This document shows positions 32,434 to 40,136 of a DNA stretch of 64,000 nucleotides, piece by piece (the first letter of the stretch is position 1; each line of letters begins with the position of its first letter). The translations under genes and the position numbers were made by a program. Below the pieces are notes generated by a model. It saw only the letters and a program-made list of their open reading frames with translations, ran no database searches and was not told the origin of the DNA. Origin of the DNA: Paenibacillus plantiphilus. Lineage in GTDB: Bacteria; Bacillota; Bacilli; Paenibacillales; Paenibacillaceae. The stretch lies in NCBI RefSeq assembly GCF_927798095.1, contig NZ_CAKMMF010000020.1, positions 1-64,000 on the forward strand, in the 5' to 3' direction.

Positions 32434-33462
32434 ATGATGCTTGAGATCATATTGGACGATAGAGGGGGGAAGCTGTGGAACATCTCGCAGCTTGTCACGC
32501 AGATATCGTGGAAGACGAGCCGCAAAGGGAAGGCTGGCAGTCTGGATATGACCTTTATTAAAGGAAGCGTGGGTCAGGACAGGAATTTCAACTGTACGCC
32601 AGGCAATATTCTGCGGGTGAAAGTAAAGGGGTTCAATCTGTTCTACGGCTATATCTTTGCCATTGATTCCAGTGACAAGGAAACGGTGAAGATCATGGCC
32701 TATGATCAGATTCGGTATCTCATGAACAAGGATGTCAGCGCCTTCGAGGATGCAACGGCAACCGAAATCATCAAGGGGATTGCCGAGAAATTCAACATTA
32801 GGGTTGGTGAATTGGCGGATACCGTTCATCGTATCCCAAGCATGCTGGAGGATAACAAGCAGCTTATTGATACGATTATTAAGGCGCTCGACGAGACGTT
32901 GACAGCCACGGAGGAAATTTTTATCCTGTATGATGATTTCGGCTCCCTGACCTTGCGCAATGCCAAGGATATGATCGTAGCGCATTCCGTTGGCGAAGGA
33001 AGTCAGCTTATGAGCTATTCGCACAAAATTTCCATTGATTCCGATACCTTTAATTACATGAAATTCGTGCAGGACAACAAGAAGACAGGGAAACGCGATG
33101 TCTATGTGCTGAAGGATAGCGGGAATGTCGCCAAATGGGGGCAGCTGCAATTTTACCGGGTCGTGGATGAGAAGATGAACAAGGCTCAGATTGAGGAGCT
33201 TATTGACAATGTGATGAGGATGAAGAACAGGGAGACGAGGACGCTTAGTGTTGACGCGTTCGGAGATTTGACGGTTCGTGCAGGCTGTTATGTTCATATT
33301 AACATTGAGGAGCTGGAGATGAGCCAGCTTTTTATTGTGAATGAATGCACGCATGATTTTGACGGCAATGAGCATAAGATGAAGCTGCAATTGGAGGTGT
33401 ATAGTCGTGTCGATCGTGGACCAGATCAGAAAGATCAGCAATACTACACATATCGTATCTGA
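32434..33462 (+). CDS. xkdQ: Baseplate hub protein (XkdQ-like)
   Basis: 342 residues. Begins MMLEIILDDRGGKLWNISQL and contains ATEIIKGIAEKFNIRVGELA and VVDEKMNKAQIEELIDNVMR, consistent with the XkdQ/YqbQ family, the gp27-like hub at the end of the tube. An ATG three bases further on is an equally good start. The 3' end overlaps the next gene by 56 bp, typical of this compact module. Confidence 0.88.
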   Translation: MMLEIILDDRGGKLWNISQLVTQISWKTSRKGKAGSLDMTFIKGSVGQDRNFNCTPGNILRVKVKGFNLFYGYIFAIDSSDKETVKIMAYDQIRYLMNKDVSAFEDATATEIIKGIAEKFNIRVGELADTVHRIPSMLEDNKQLIDTIIKALDETLTATEEIFILYDDFGSLTLRNAKDMIVAHSVGEGSQLMSYSHKISIDSDTFNYMKFVQDNKKTGKRDVYVLKDSGNVAKWGQLQFYRVVDEKMNKAQIEELIDNVMRMKNRETRTLSVDAFGDLTVRAGCYVHINIEELEMSQLFIVNECTHDFDGNEHKMKLQLEVYSRVDRGPDQKDQQYYTYRI

Positions 33463-33706
33463 CCCCGTAGTGGTCATGCAAGGAATCGTGATTTCAATCC
33501 ATCCTCTGGAAGTGAATGTCGAGCAGCGACTGTCACTGAAGGAGGTTTTTTTAGTTGTGCCAGAGCGATTGACGGAGTACAAGGTCACGCTGAGCAGCGG
33601 AGAAGAGCTGGTTATTCGGGAAGGTTTGGGCGTGGGCGACAAGGTGCTGCTCATGCGAGTACAGGGCGGACAGCAGTTCATTGTTCTGGATAGGGTGGTG
33701 GGGTAA
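33407..33706 (+). CDS. xkdR: DUF2577 baseplate protein (XkdR-like)
   Basis: 99 residues from a GTG start (MSIVDQIRKISNTTHIVSDP). The C-terminus reads LGVGDKVLLMRVQGGQQFIV, an OB-like strand pattern also seen in spike/hub proteins. It overlaps xkdQ at the start and xkdS at the stop (TAATG), so the three are translationally coupled. The exact place in the baseplate is inferred from PBSX order. Confidence 0.85.
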   Translation: MSIVDQIRKISNTTHIVSDPVVVMQGIVISIHPLEVNVEQRLSLKEVFLVVPERLTEYKVTLSSGEELVIREGLGVGDKVLLMRVQGGQQFIVLDRVVG

Positions 33707-34107
33707 TGATTCCGCAGGGTGGATTCCCGCTGGAGGGCGTGGTTCAAACGCTGGAGCAGGCTAGCCGAACCTACAAGCTTCATTATGAGGATAGGCGAAT
33801 TGTCGGTTATATAGATGGCATAGATGCCGTCAAGCAAGCGGTATTCAAAATATTGCAGACAACCCGTGGCGATCACTACATCTACAATTATGATTACGGT
33901 TTTCAGTCTATGCTCTATTTGGATGCCGCTGCATTCCAGGTGGAGATGAGCCGCCAGCTCGTAGAGGCATTGCTGCAGGATGACCGCATTCTATCTGTAG
34001 ACAACATCGTGTTTTCCTTCGATGGGGACAGTGCATTAATTACGTTCACGGTGGTATCGACATTCGGTACATTCGAAGCTTCAAAGGGGGTGAGTGCAAA
34101 TGTATGA
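33706..34107 (+). CDS. xkdS: DUF2634 baseplate wedge protein (XkdS/gp25-like)
   Basis: 133 residues. DAVKQAVFKILQTTRGDHYI followed by YDYGFQS is the hallmark of the DUF2634/gp25-like family, which links the baseplate to the first sheath ring. Starts within the stop of the preceding gene and ends inside the beginning of the baseplate-J gene. Confidence 0.88.
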   Translation: MIPQGGFPLEGVVQTLEQASRTYKLHYEDRRIVGYIDGIDAVKQAVFKILQTTRGDHYIYNYDYGFQSMLYLDAAAFQVEMSRQLVEALLQDDRILSVDNIVFSFDGDSALITFTVVSTFGTFEASKGVSANV

Positions 34108-35161
34108 GGAACAATCATTCGAGGCCATCATGGAACGGCAGCTTGACCGGATTCCAGTTGAACTCGACAAACGGCAGGGCAGCATCATATATGATGCGCT
34201 GGCGCCCGCTGCTTGGGAGCTTACGCTATTGTATGGGGAGCTGGAGCGGCAGGTAAAATTGAAGTTTGCCGCAGAATCTGCCGGCGAGGACCTGGATAAG
34301 GCTGTAGCATGGTCGGGCATTAAGCGGAAAACAGCGACAAAGGCTCAGTTTCTGGGGATTTTCGAGGATAACAGCCATGCTCCTTTCGATGTCCCGATTG
34401 GCAGCCGATTCTCCATATCGAGTTTGAACTACAAAGTAACGGAGAAGCTCGCGGAAGGACAATTCAAGCTGGAGTGCGAGACAGCGGGCGCTGCTGGCAA
34501 TGAAGTGTTCGGCAGTCTGCTGCCGCTGGACTATATTGCTGGCATGGCCTATGCGCAGCTGTCCCAGTTGCTGCTTCCAGGCGAGGATGAAGAGTCTGAT
34601 GAGCAGCTGCTTGAACGTTACCAGGACAAGATTTCACGGCCGATTACGAGCGGCAATCGCTATCAATACGAGCAGTGGGCGCGCGAGGTGAATGGTGTCA
34701 GCAAGGCAAAGGCTTTTCCGTTGTGGAACGGTCCGGGGACGGTGAAGGTAGCCTTATTGGGCAGTGATATGCAAGCACCGCCTTCGGCTGTTGTTGATGC
34801 TGTTCAGTCCTATATCGATCCTTCGCAGGATGGAATGGGCGAGGGTGTGGCTCCTATTGGAGCCGTCGCGACTATTGTCGGGGCGGTTGAGGTGCCGATT
34901 CATGTTGAGGTAGATGTAACCCTTGCAAGCGGGGCTGTATTAAGCCAGGTGAAGGCACAGTTGGAGCTTGGGCTAAGAGAATACTTGAAAACATTGGCAT
35001 TCGCTGATCCGCTCGTTCGATATACACGCATTGCCAACGTCATTCTGGACATTCCCCCGATCATCGATTATACGAATCTGACGGTTAATGGCGGGACGGG
35101 CAATATGGAGATCGATCCGGGGGCTGTTGCCATTCTGGGGACGGTGACCGTGAATGAGTAA
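34100..35161 (+). CDS. xkdT: Baseplate J/gp47 family protein (XkdT-like)
   Basis: 353 residues from the ATG at 34100, 9 bases after AAAGGGGG; a GTG two codons upstream is also in frame. The core LDRIPVELDKRQGSIIYDAL, the central DEESDEQLLERYQDKISRPI and VNGVSKAKAFPLWNGPGTVK are characteristic of baseplate J proteins, which form the wedge ring and connect to tail fibres. Length fits the family (about 350). Overlaps xkdU-like by 8 bp. Confidence 0.93.
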   Translation: MYEEQSFEAIMERQLDRIPVELDKRQGSIIYDALAPAAWELTLLYGELERQVKLKFAAESAGEDLDKAVAWSGIKRKTATKAQFLGIFEDNSHAPFDVPIGSRFSISSLNYKVTEKLAEGQFKLECETAGAAGNEVFGSLLPLDYIAGMAYAQLSQLLLPGEDEESDEQLLERYQDKISRPITSGNRYQYEQWAREVNGVSKAKAFPLWNGPGTVKVALLGSDMQAPPSAVVDAVQSYIDPSQDGMGEGVAPIGAVATIVGAVEVPIHVEVDVTLASGAVLSQVKAQLELGLREYLKTLAFADPLVRYTRIANVILDIPPIIDYTNLTVNGGTGNMEIDPGAVAILGTVTVNE

Positions 35162-35711
35162 GGTAGAGGAGCTTAGAGATTCTCTTCCGTCCTATTACGA
35201 CGAAATTATGGAGATGCAGGCGATAACCGCAGCCGAAGGCGAGGAGCTTGATACTGTAGCCGCTGAGGTAGAGAGGCTTCCGCAGCAATTTCATCCAGAG
35301 ACAGCTACGACGGCTATGCCTTTGTGGGAGCGAGAGCTGGGCATTCCGCAGGATGCAGGGAAGCCGCTGGATCAGCGCCGTTCGGTCGTCATCTCCAAGA
35401 TGCGCGGCAGCGGCACGGTAACGAGAGCGATGATTGAGAATGTGGCGGTCGCCTATGACAAGGGTGAAGTAGAAGTAAGCGAGGATACGGAAAATTATAA
35501 GGTGATGGTCACCTTTATAAGCACCCGGGGCGTCCCCGCCAACTTGTCCGATATTAGGAAGGCCATATTGGATATTATGCCGGCGCATCTGGCCGTTGAA
35601 TTTATTTTCACGTATCTCACCTTCGGCGAGCTCGATGAATCGGGTATGACCTTCGGCGATATTGAAGCCGCAGGCATTACGTTCGAGCAGTTGGAGAAGA
35701 GACATCTATAA
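35154..35711 (+). CDS. xkdU: XkdU/YmfQ-family (DUF2313) tail protein
   Basis: 185 residues. LRDSLPSYYDEIMEMQAITA at the start and GTVTRAMIENVAVAYDKGEV in the middle match YmfQ/DUF2313 proteins, which join fibres to the baseplate. The C-terminus has a striking repeat, FGELDESGMTFGDIEAAGIT, ending with FEQLEK, a short F-G/E-x-L/I-E/D pattern. Followed after 16 bp by the fibre gene. Confidence 0.88.
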   Translation: MSKVEELRDSLPSYYDEIMEMQAITAAEGEELDTVAAEVERLPQQFHPETATTAMPLWERELGIPQDAGKPLDQRRSVVISKMRGSGTVTRAMIENVAVAYDKGEVEVSEDTENYKVMVTFISTRGVPANLSDIRKAILDIMPAHLAVEFIFTYLTFGELDESGMTFGDIEAAGITFEQLEKRHL

Positions 35712-35727
35712 TAGGGAGGGATTACGG

Positions 35728-36525
35728 TTGGAGACATTGCCAAGCGGAATGAAGAAATATGAAGCCAATGACAACGCGACAGTCGAGAATTTCAATGCCA
35801 ACGCGGATCTGCTCGATGAGAAGCTTTCGGAGCTTGATGAGCATGTGTCGGCGGCAGACGGTCATGGTGCAACGAGTGCGGCGACTGCTGGCCGTATTGC
35901 GCTGCGCGATGCCAATGGAAGGTTTAAAGTTGGGGCACCAAGCGCAGCGGATGATGTGGCAACAAAGGGATATGTTGATACCGAAGATGCAAACATGGCC
36001 AAGACAAATATTGATAATCACTTCAGTGCATCCCAAAGTGTGGGGGGAACGTTAACAGCTGAAATGGTCTATGCGGTACGCGCAGGCTTGCCGTTACAGG
36101 TGCTATGGAACACGCTAGATAATGTGGCGTTACGATCCAGCGTTAACGCTGGGTTTTATAATCTGCAAAATGTTCCTACAAACAATATTGCAGGTGGGTT
36201 TTATAACGATTTACTCAAAATTCCAGTCGATGGCTCTGAAATGTATACCGGGGCGGGACATAAAGTTTGGCATGAGGGTAACGCACCATCGAGTACTTGG
36301 TATCAAAGATTTCCAGACGGCAAGATCCTCCAATACACTAACGTAAATAGTGCCAGCGGAGGCTATGTCACATTCCCAGTCGTCTTCAATGAACTGCAAG
36401 CAATACTGATAACACTTAACGCCAATGGATACGCATATTACACTGACGCTACAAACTTCGGCTTTAACGTCCACCACACAGGCGGCGGTGTGCGTAATTT
36501 ATCATATTTAGCGATAGGGAGGTAG
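35728..36525 (+). CDS. Short tail fibre / receptor-binding protein
   Basis: 265 residues from a TTG start at 35728 behind AGGGAGGG; an in-frame ATG at 35662 lies inside xkdU and is not favoured. The N-terminus (PSGMKKYEANDNATVENFNA) is a baseplate-attachment sequence. The ANGRFKVGAPSAADDVATKG-YVD segment is a recurrent fibre motif. The C-terminal 90 residues (WYQRFPDGKILQYTN, YVTFPVVFNE) resemble gp53-like C-terminal fibre domains. It occupies the XkdV place but is much shorter, so host range may be defined by this compact fibre. Confidence 0.82.
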   Translation: METLPSGMKKYEANDNATVENFNANADLLDEKLSELDEHVSAADGHGATSAATAGRIALRDANGRFKVGAPSAADDVATKGYVDTEDANMAKTNIDNHFSASQSVGGTLTAEMVYAVRAGLPLQVLWNTLDNVALRSSVNAGFYNLQNVPTNNIAGGFYNDLLKIPVDGSEMYTGAGHKVWHEGNAPSSTWYQRFPDGKILQYTNVNSASGGYVTFPVVFNELQAILITLNANGYAYYTDATNFGFNVHHTGGGVRNLSYLAIGR

Positions 36526-36529
36526 ACTC

Positions 36530-36868
36530 ATGAAATATTATGTTGATTTTAACGAGCGAGGGAGTATAACGGGATTTTATGTGGACGAGATCCACGGTGA
36601 AAACATCCCAGAGGAGGCCATTCCGATTACTGTCGAGCAATGGCAAACCTACAGCGGCGCTGCTAGCCTGTATAAACTGGACGAAGAGACGATCCGGCTC
36701 AAGACAGAGCAGGAGCTTGCCGACGAGGCGGCGGCGTTGCCTCCTGCGCCAAAGTCTCCTGAGCAGCAGCGCATTGAACAACTGGAGGCTGACAACGTCT
36801 CATTGATGACTGCTATGGCGGACATCTACGAACAGCTAATAACGCTGCAATCAGGAGGTGCGTCCTAG
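36530..36868 (+). CDS. XkdW-like fibre accessory protein
   Basis: 112 residues. MKYYVDFNERGSITGFYVDE and the EEAIPITVEQWQTYSG segment are typical of small proteins next to fibre genes in PBSX-like loci (XkdW position). The last 35 residues (RIEQLEADNVSLMTAMADIY) look like a coiled coil. It may act as a fibre chaperone or fibre-bound subunit (inference). The stop overlaps the GTG of the next small gene. Confidence 0.72.
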   Translation: MKYYVDFNERGSITGFYVDEIHGENIPEEAIPITVEQWQTYSGAASLYKLDEETIRLKTEQELADEAAALPPAPKSPEQQRIEQLEADNVSLMTAMADIYEQLITLQSGGAS

Positions 36869-36981
36869 TGGCTGCAGTTTACTTTAGATTGATCCAACTT
36901 GGTATCAAGACGCTTGACGATGTGCCGGATCGGGACAAGGCTGCTGTATTAGCTTTACTAAATCAAGAGGGCTCCGCATAG
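36868..36981 (+). CDS. CD1375-family / XkdX-like 37-residue protein
   Basis: Short ORF starting GTG (MAAVYFRLIQLGIKTLDDVP) with AGGAGGTG upstream, overlapping the previous stop codon. The sequence fits small CD1375-type proteins that follow the fibre gene in many Firmicutes phages and tailocins. Function unknown. A terminator begins inside its last codons. Confidence 0.75.
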   Translation: MAAVYFRLIQLGIKTLDDVPDRDKAAVLALLNQEGSA

Positions 36982-36993
36982 CGGGGCCTTTTC
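36969..36993 (+). terminator. Rho-independent terminator between tail and lysis genes
   Basis: GGGCTCCGC, a three-base loop, GCGGGGCC, then TTTTCT. It overlaps the stop of the 37-residue gene and would reduce readthrough into holin and endolysin. Confidence 0.82.
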
Positions 36994-37014
36994 TATTAGA
37001 GGGGAGGGGTTAAG

Positions 37015-37500
37015 GTGGATCATTTGAAAAAATACGGAATTAACCTTGTAACAGCAGCTATCGGCACATCAGGCAAGGAGGCGACGATAGGCGGCTATAT
37101 TGCGGCTGCTGGCGTATTTTTGAGCGGCTTACTCGGAGGATGGGATCAGGCATTGGGGATATTGCTTGCTCTTATGGTAGTTGATTACGCAACCGGAGTT
37201 CTTGGAGCCGCTAAAAACAAGAACCTCAACAGCGATATCATGTATTGGGGCGGCATCCGCAAGATCGTCGTTCTGGTAGTGGTTGGCTTAGGTGCAATGA
37301 TTGATAATTGGATTCAACCGGGGGCGCCGATCTTCCGCACAGCCGCTATTTATTTCTACACTGGGCGTGAGGGACTGTCGGTTATCGAAAATCTGGGCAC
37401 GATTGGCGTACCATTGCCGCGTGCAATTCATGACTTTCTGACACAGCTCAATGGGAAAGGAAAGGATACGGATGCTGACTCTGGATCAAGTAAAAAGTAA
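37015..37500 (+). CDS. Phage holin family protein (toxin-secretion/lysis holin)
   Basis: 161 residues from a GTG start after AGGGGAGGGG. Three or four membrane helices are visible (about 28-45, 48-66, 82-103). ALMVVDYATGVLGAAKNKNL and GLGAMIDNW are hallmarks of the phage_holin_4 / TcdE-like family. It permeabilises the membrane so the endolysin reaches the wall and the particles are released. The 3' end overlaps the endolysin gene. Confidence 0.9.
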   Translation: MDHLKKYGINLVTAAIGTSGKEATIGGYIAAAGVFLSGLLGGWDQALGILLALMVVDYATGVLGAAKNKNLNSDIMYWGGIRKIVVLVVVGLGAMIDNWIQPGAPIFRTAAIYFYTGREGLSVIENLGTIGVPLPRAIHDFLTQLNGKGKDTDADSGSSKK

Positions 37501-38251
37501 ATCAGCCAAACGCCTCACAGGTCTTCATCCCGTCGTACTGGCAGCAGCGGACAAGCTGATTGAAAGGGCCTTTGCGCGCGGCGTGTCCATTATCATTACC
37601 CAAGGGCTCCGCACAATTGAATATCAGAATGAGCTTTACGCACAGGGGCGGACGAAGCCTGGCCCGATCGTCACGAATGCCAAGGGCGGGCGAAGTTTCC
37701 ATAACTATGGTGTGGCGATTGATTTTGCGTTGCTGCTGCCCGATGGACGCAGCTGCTCTTGGGATATGACGCGGGATGGCAACGGGAATAAACAGAAGGA
37801 TTGGATAGAGGTCGTCGATGAAGCCAAGAAGCTTGGCTTTGAGTGGGGCGGGGATTGGCCGCATTTCCGAGACTACCCCCACTTGCAGATGACGTTTGGC
37901 CTTACGATCAATGATTACGCTGCCGGCAGGAGGCCCAAGCCGACAGCGCCACTACCGACAGAAGGAGCTGTGAAGCCAGTGACCGTGAACATCACTGTAA
38001 CGAAAGAGAAACTCGAAGCGCTGGAGGAGCGGATAGCGGCACTAGAGGCCGCCAACCATAGAGCGGCAGTGCTTGAACCGCTGCGGAAACGCTTGGAAAC
38101 TCTCGAAGAACAGCATAGCATGTCCATTCCCCATTGGGCGGAGAAAGCCGTATCCGCTGCAGTAGGCGCAAACCTGATCGATATGACGGATAACGGGAGC
38201 TTTGACTTCTACAGACTGCTGACCGTACTCTATCGCAAAGGCTTGCTGTAA
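37472..38251 (+). CDS. M15-family L-alanyl-D-glutamate peptidase (endolysin)
   Basis: 259 residues from the ATG at 37472 (MLTLDQVKSKSAKRLTGLHP). The M15C zinc domain covers residues 1-145: the RSFHNYGVAIDFALL motif gives His and Asp ligands, and WPHFRDYPHLQM provides the last His. The C-terminal 90 residues include a coiled coil (EKLEALEERIAALEAANHRA) and a helical domain that may target the wall. It cleaves peptide stems of peptidoglycan for lysis. Last gene of the tail locus. Confidence 0.9.
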   Translation: MLTLDQVKSKSAKRLTGLHPVVLAAADKLIERAFARGVSIIITQGLRTIEYQNELYAQGRTKPGPIVTNAKGGRSFHNYGVAIDFALLLPDGRSCSWDMTRDGNGNKQKDWIEVVDEAKKLGFEWGGDWPHFRDYPHLQMTFGLTINDYAAGRRPKPTAPLPTEGAVKPVTVNITVTKEKLEALEERIAALEAANHRAAVLEPLRKRLETLEEQHSMSIPHWAEKAVSAAVGANLIDMTDNGSFDFYRLLTVLYRKGLL

Positions 38252-38320
38252 TTCAGTCTGTTGAGACTACCCTTCAATCATGCCTGAATCAGGCTCGTTT
38301 GCTCGCCATCGAACGGTCCT

Positions 38321-38816
38321 TTACGTGATCCTCCTCCGAATGGCGCCGGAGACCAAGTCGATCAAAGTAATCATCACAATGATTCTGAGCAAAATGATGC
38401 CTACCCGATCCCAGTCCCGCGAGCTCTGCGCGAAGATGAGCGGCGCGCCGATGCCGCCTGCCCCGATTATGCCGAGAATAGTTGCGGAGCGGACATTAAT
38501 CTCGAACCGATAGAGCGTATAGGACAGGAACCCTGGGAGCACCTGTGGAATGACCGCGAACCACATTACCTGCCAATAGCTGGCTCCGACAGCCACCAAC
38601 GCCTCTATCGGTCCCCGATCTATATTCTCCACCTCTTCGGCGAACAGCTTGCCCAGCATCCCTACGGAATGCAGGCCTAGCGCGAGCACCGAAGGTGGAG
38701 TCGGTATTGACAGCACTTCCCCAGAGGATGAGCGCAATGATTCCCGCGGTCAAATAATGCTGTAGCTTCCCCGGAGGTTTCGGACGCTCCCATCGCGCAG
38801 CAGCATTGTTGTTCAT
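38321..38816 (-). pseudogene. phnE: phnE remnant (phosphonate ABC permease), internally deleted
   Basis: The N-terminal 45 or so residues ([20 protein letters not shown]) and the C-terminal 130 ([20 protein letters not shown], ending RIIVMITLIDLVSGAIRRR) lie in different frames. The middle third of a normal phnE of about 260 residues is missing. The permease cannot be functional. Directly downstream of the broken phnC. Confidence 0.88.
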
Positions 38817-38839
38817 ACCGCAGACTCCCTAACCCTAAA

Positions 38840-39490
38840 CCTGCTTCTAGTCCTGACTCAATCCCAATTCCCAGCTGTTCATCATGGCCAATAGGACGGC
38901 CAATGCCCAGCTCTTGATTGATCCTCTTGAGATCGTCCATAACCTGTTTCGTTGTCAGGGGATCAAGCGATGCTGCTGGCTCGTCGGCTAGTATAATCTT
39001 GGCTTCCTGTGCCAGCACGCGGGCAATGGCTACGCGCTGCTGCTGACCGCCGGACAGTTCGTCTGCCCGTGAGTAGGACTTGTCCACGGTATTCACCCGA
39101 TCCAGCGCCTGAAAGGCGATATCCAGCTCTCTCTCGGGGAACATACCCGAGATGGTCCGCAGTGTGGAATGATAGCCGACGCGTCCGGCAAGCACATTGC
39201 GAAGGACGGAGGACCGCTACCAGATAGAAGCTCTGGAAGATCATCCCGATATTGCGGCGGATCGCCCGCAGCTGCTTGCCGCTCGCCCTCGTGATTGAGT
39301 TTCCATCAATTAGAATGTCCCCCTCTGTAATATCGTGAAGCCGATTAATAGCGTGCAGCAGCGTCGATTTGCCTGCTCCCTACAGCCCGACAATCGCGAT
39401 AAACTCTCCGCTGGCAATGGATAGATTGATGCTGTTCAGACCCTTGGTTCCATTGGGATAGGTTTTGGATATGTTGCGAATTTCGATCAT
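38840..39490 (-). pseudogene. phnC: phnC remnant (phosphonate ABC ATPase) with stop in Walker A and frameshifts
   Basis: Starts at ATG 39490 ([20 protein letters not shown]). Walker A would read GLSGAGKST, but the Ser codon is TAG, giving a stop at about 39380. A frameshift near 39210 follows. The later part keeps [19 protein letters not shown] and [12 protein letters not shown]. The 3' end decays after KRINQELG. Clearly a dead gene. Confidence 0.9.
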
Positions 39491-39640
39491 AGCCGTATAT
39501 CATTCCTTTTGTAAGAGTTTCATAGAACAAGTACAGCCAGCACAAGTGTGGGAACACTCGACTGGCTGCAGGAAGGCCATTGTTCGGGGGAATTGCAAAC
39601 GTTGGCACTAAGGGGTGCTACTCGGTTTTAACTTTTTGCC

Positions 39641-39996
39641 CGTATTAGCGAACAACCTCGAAGATGCTGTCCTCGGACTTCACATAGCCTTCATGGGAAT
39701 AGATTTCTTTAATAATCGCGCGACCTGCAGGTCGAGTCCGATATCAATGAATGCCTGCTGAATTTTCGCGGACCACGCTATCAACTGCATTGTCCATCAT
39801 GATCGCAGCAGGCCATACGAAGCCAGCGGATGAGGTGACATTCTGGTAGGCGATTTTTTTTGCCCTTCAGGTCGGCTACAGCTTGAATCGGAGAATCTTT
39901 CTTTACGATAATCATCGATTTGTAGAAATCGACGAGTTGGTCTGTCGGAGCGCCAGTCGTGTCTTCAACACCGAAGCGCTGAGCTTGCAGGATTAC
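39641..39996 (-). pseudogene. phnD: phnD remnant (phosphonate-binding protein), 5'-truncated and frameshifted
   Basis: Minus-strand translation gives QAQRFGVEDTTGAPTDQLVD, then FYKSMIIVKKDSPIQAVADL, then after a shift in an A-run AYQNVTSSAGFVWPAAIMMD, and ends EDSIFEVVR-stop. This is the C-terminal half of a PhnD-type periplasmic/lipoprotein phosphonate binder. The signal peptide half is gone. With phnC and phnE it forms a wholly decayed transporter. Confidence 0.82.
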
Positions 39997-40136
39997 TACT
40001 CTAACTATAAGGATGGAATATTAACTGTCCGTAAGATGCCCGATAATGTTTTGTAAATCCCGATATAGATCTGTCATGCAAGTCTGTACCTGCTAGAATG
40101 TAGAGATACTAGAAGCTGGAGAGAAGGAGCAATAGG

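Noticed and set aside
31705-33876. 723-codon open frame on the minus strand
   Set aside because: Lies antisense across the xkdP, xkdQ and xkdR genes, which have clear families and coupled starts. No ribosome-binding site, and the composition is that of a shadow frame.
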